Source: Roseomonas fluvialis (GTDB taxonomy: Bacteria; Pseudomonadota; Alphaproteobacteria; Acetobacterales; Acetobacteraceae). From it: a stretch of 64,000 nt of DNA. This document shows positions 63,477-64,000 of the stretch, piece after piece (position 1 is the first letter of the stretch; each line of letters opens with the position of its first letter). The translations under genes were made by a program, and so were the position numbers. The stretch covers positions 992,001 through 1,056,000 of the forward strand of contig NZ_AP025637.1 in the NCBI RefSeq assembly GCF_022846615.1, read 5' to 3'. Below the pieces are notes generated by a model, which was not told the origin of the DNA, did not search any database, and was given only the letters and a program-made list of their open reading frames with translations.

Positions 63477-64000
63477 CAGGCGGCCCCCATGGCTGGCTGG
63501 CGGACAAGGGCGAGCACGCGGTCCGCAAGATCGCGCGCCGCATGCGGGCGTGCCAACGCGGACGCCGCGACCGCCGCGGATTGCAGCCGCGCCGGAAACG
63601 CAAATAGCGCGACGAGGCGTTCGGCGAGCGCGCCCGGCGTGAAGGCCGTCTGCGGGTAGACCCAGGCCGCATCCGCTTCGGCCAGCGCGCGCGCATTGGC
63701 GTTCTGATGGTCGTCGATCGCCGATGGCAGCGGCACCAGGATCGATGGACGCCCCGCGCATTCCAGTTCGGAAATCGTGGAGGCACCTGCGCGCGCGATG
63801 ACCAGGTGCGCCGTCGCGAGCCGACCGGCGATATCCGGAAAGAATGGCGCGAGGTCCGCGACCACGCCAGCATCGCGATAGGCCGTCTCGGTGCGCGCGA
63901 GGTCTTCCGCGCGGCATTGCTGCGTCACCAGCAACCGCGCGCGGATCGCTTCGGGCAGTGCGGCGATCGCGGGCGGCACGACATCGGCGAAGATGCGCGC
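63476..64000 (-). CDS. murG: MurG glycosyltransferase, C-terminal part (cut by window edge)
   Basis: About 175 residues are visible, from [22 protein letters not shown] to the stop at 63476. [44 protein letters not shown] is the UDP-GlcNAc-binding region of the C-terminal domain. MurG adds GlcNAc to lipid I to make lipid II at the inner face of the membrane. The N-terminal half lies beyond base 64000. It heads the visible part of the division/wall operon. Confidence 0.97.
   Translation of the reverse strand, partial: ARIFADVVPPAIAALPEAIRARLLVTQQCRAEDLARTETAYRDAGVVADLAPFFPDIAGRLATAHLVIARAGASTISELECAGRPSILVPLPSAIDDHQNANARALAEADAAWVYPQTAFTPGALAERLVALFAFPARLQSAAVAASALARPHAARDLADRVLALVRQPAMGAA

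Overview
The window is very GC-rich and gene-dense. Genes often abut or overlap by 4 bases (ATGA, GTGA, TGATG). The two housekeeping blocks have the gene order usual in Alphaproteobacteria: rpmH-rnpA-yidD-yidC-engB-(argB), and a division/wall run murG-murC-murB-ddl-ftsQ-ftsA-ftsZ-lpxC-bamD-recN-ligA. Together with the codon usage, the many secreted small proteins and the GC-palindrome repeats between genes, this suggests a chromosomal segment of an environmental alphaproteobacterium, most likely Acetobacteraceae (Roseomonas-like). That placement is inference; there is no rRNA here.

Layout. 1-3.8 kb: FAD oxidoreductase, tRNA-Arg(CCT), proline iminopeptidase, zinc-ribbon protein. 4.1-7.1 kb: a likely zinc-starvation operon (Zur-like box, ZnuA-type binding protein, outer-membrane beta-barrel) followed by endonuclease V. 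7.1-11.5 kb: two periplasmic binding proteins, a possible frameshifted remnant, a class II aldolase-fold protein and an EamA exporter. 11.5-23.2 kb: panC, an RlmI-like methyltransferase, a DUF3293 protein, an MFS carrier, sirtuin, Tam, patatin plus 3-hydroxybutyrate dehydrogenase, a chemoreceptor, a flavin disulfide reductase and a TVP38 membrane protein. 23.3-30.2 kb: the rpmH-to-argB block, split between engB and argB by three minus-strand accessory genes. 30.3-36 kb: FGE-fold protein, BASS-like carrier, pentapeptide protein, UvrD/PcrA, PrmA.

36.1-43.7 kb is the accessory region of most interest. It holds two unusual proteins that share a GTGKTLSA-x-LLG module and carry Hcp (type VI tube)-like pieces, a small protein joining an MPIEIKEL start to an H-X9-DG end, a globin, a LysR regulator, a FlgC-like fragment, and two convergent LCCL-domain secreted proteins with five domains in total. 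The Hcp-like genes have a common 12-base palindromic motif at similar distances upstream, suggesting co-regulation.

43.8-52.7 kb: DUF1127 protein, aminopeptidase P, a three-gene secreted-protein/hydrolase operon, LysE exporter, Ohr, LigA and two GNAT acetyltransferases. 52.7-64 kb: recN, bamD, lpxC and the dcw cluster, all on the minus strand, ending in a murG cut by the window edge.

No insertion sequence, prophage, CRISPR array or rRNA was seen. Several intergenic perfect GC hairpins look like terminators or a dispersed repeat family.
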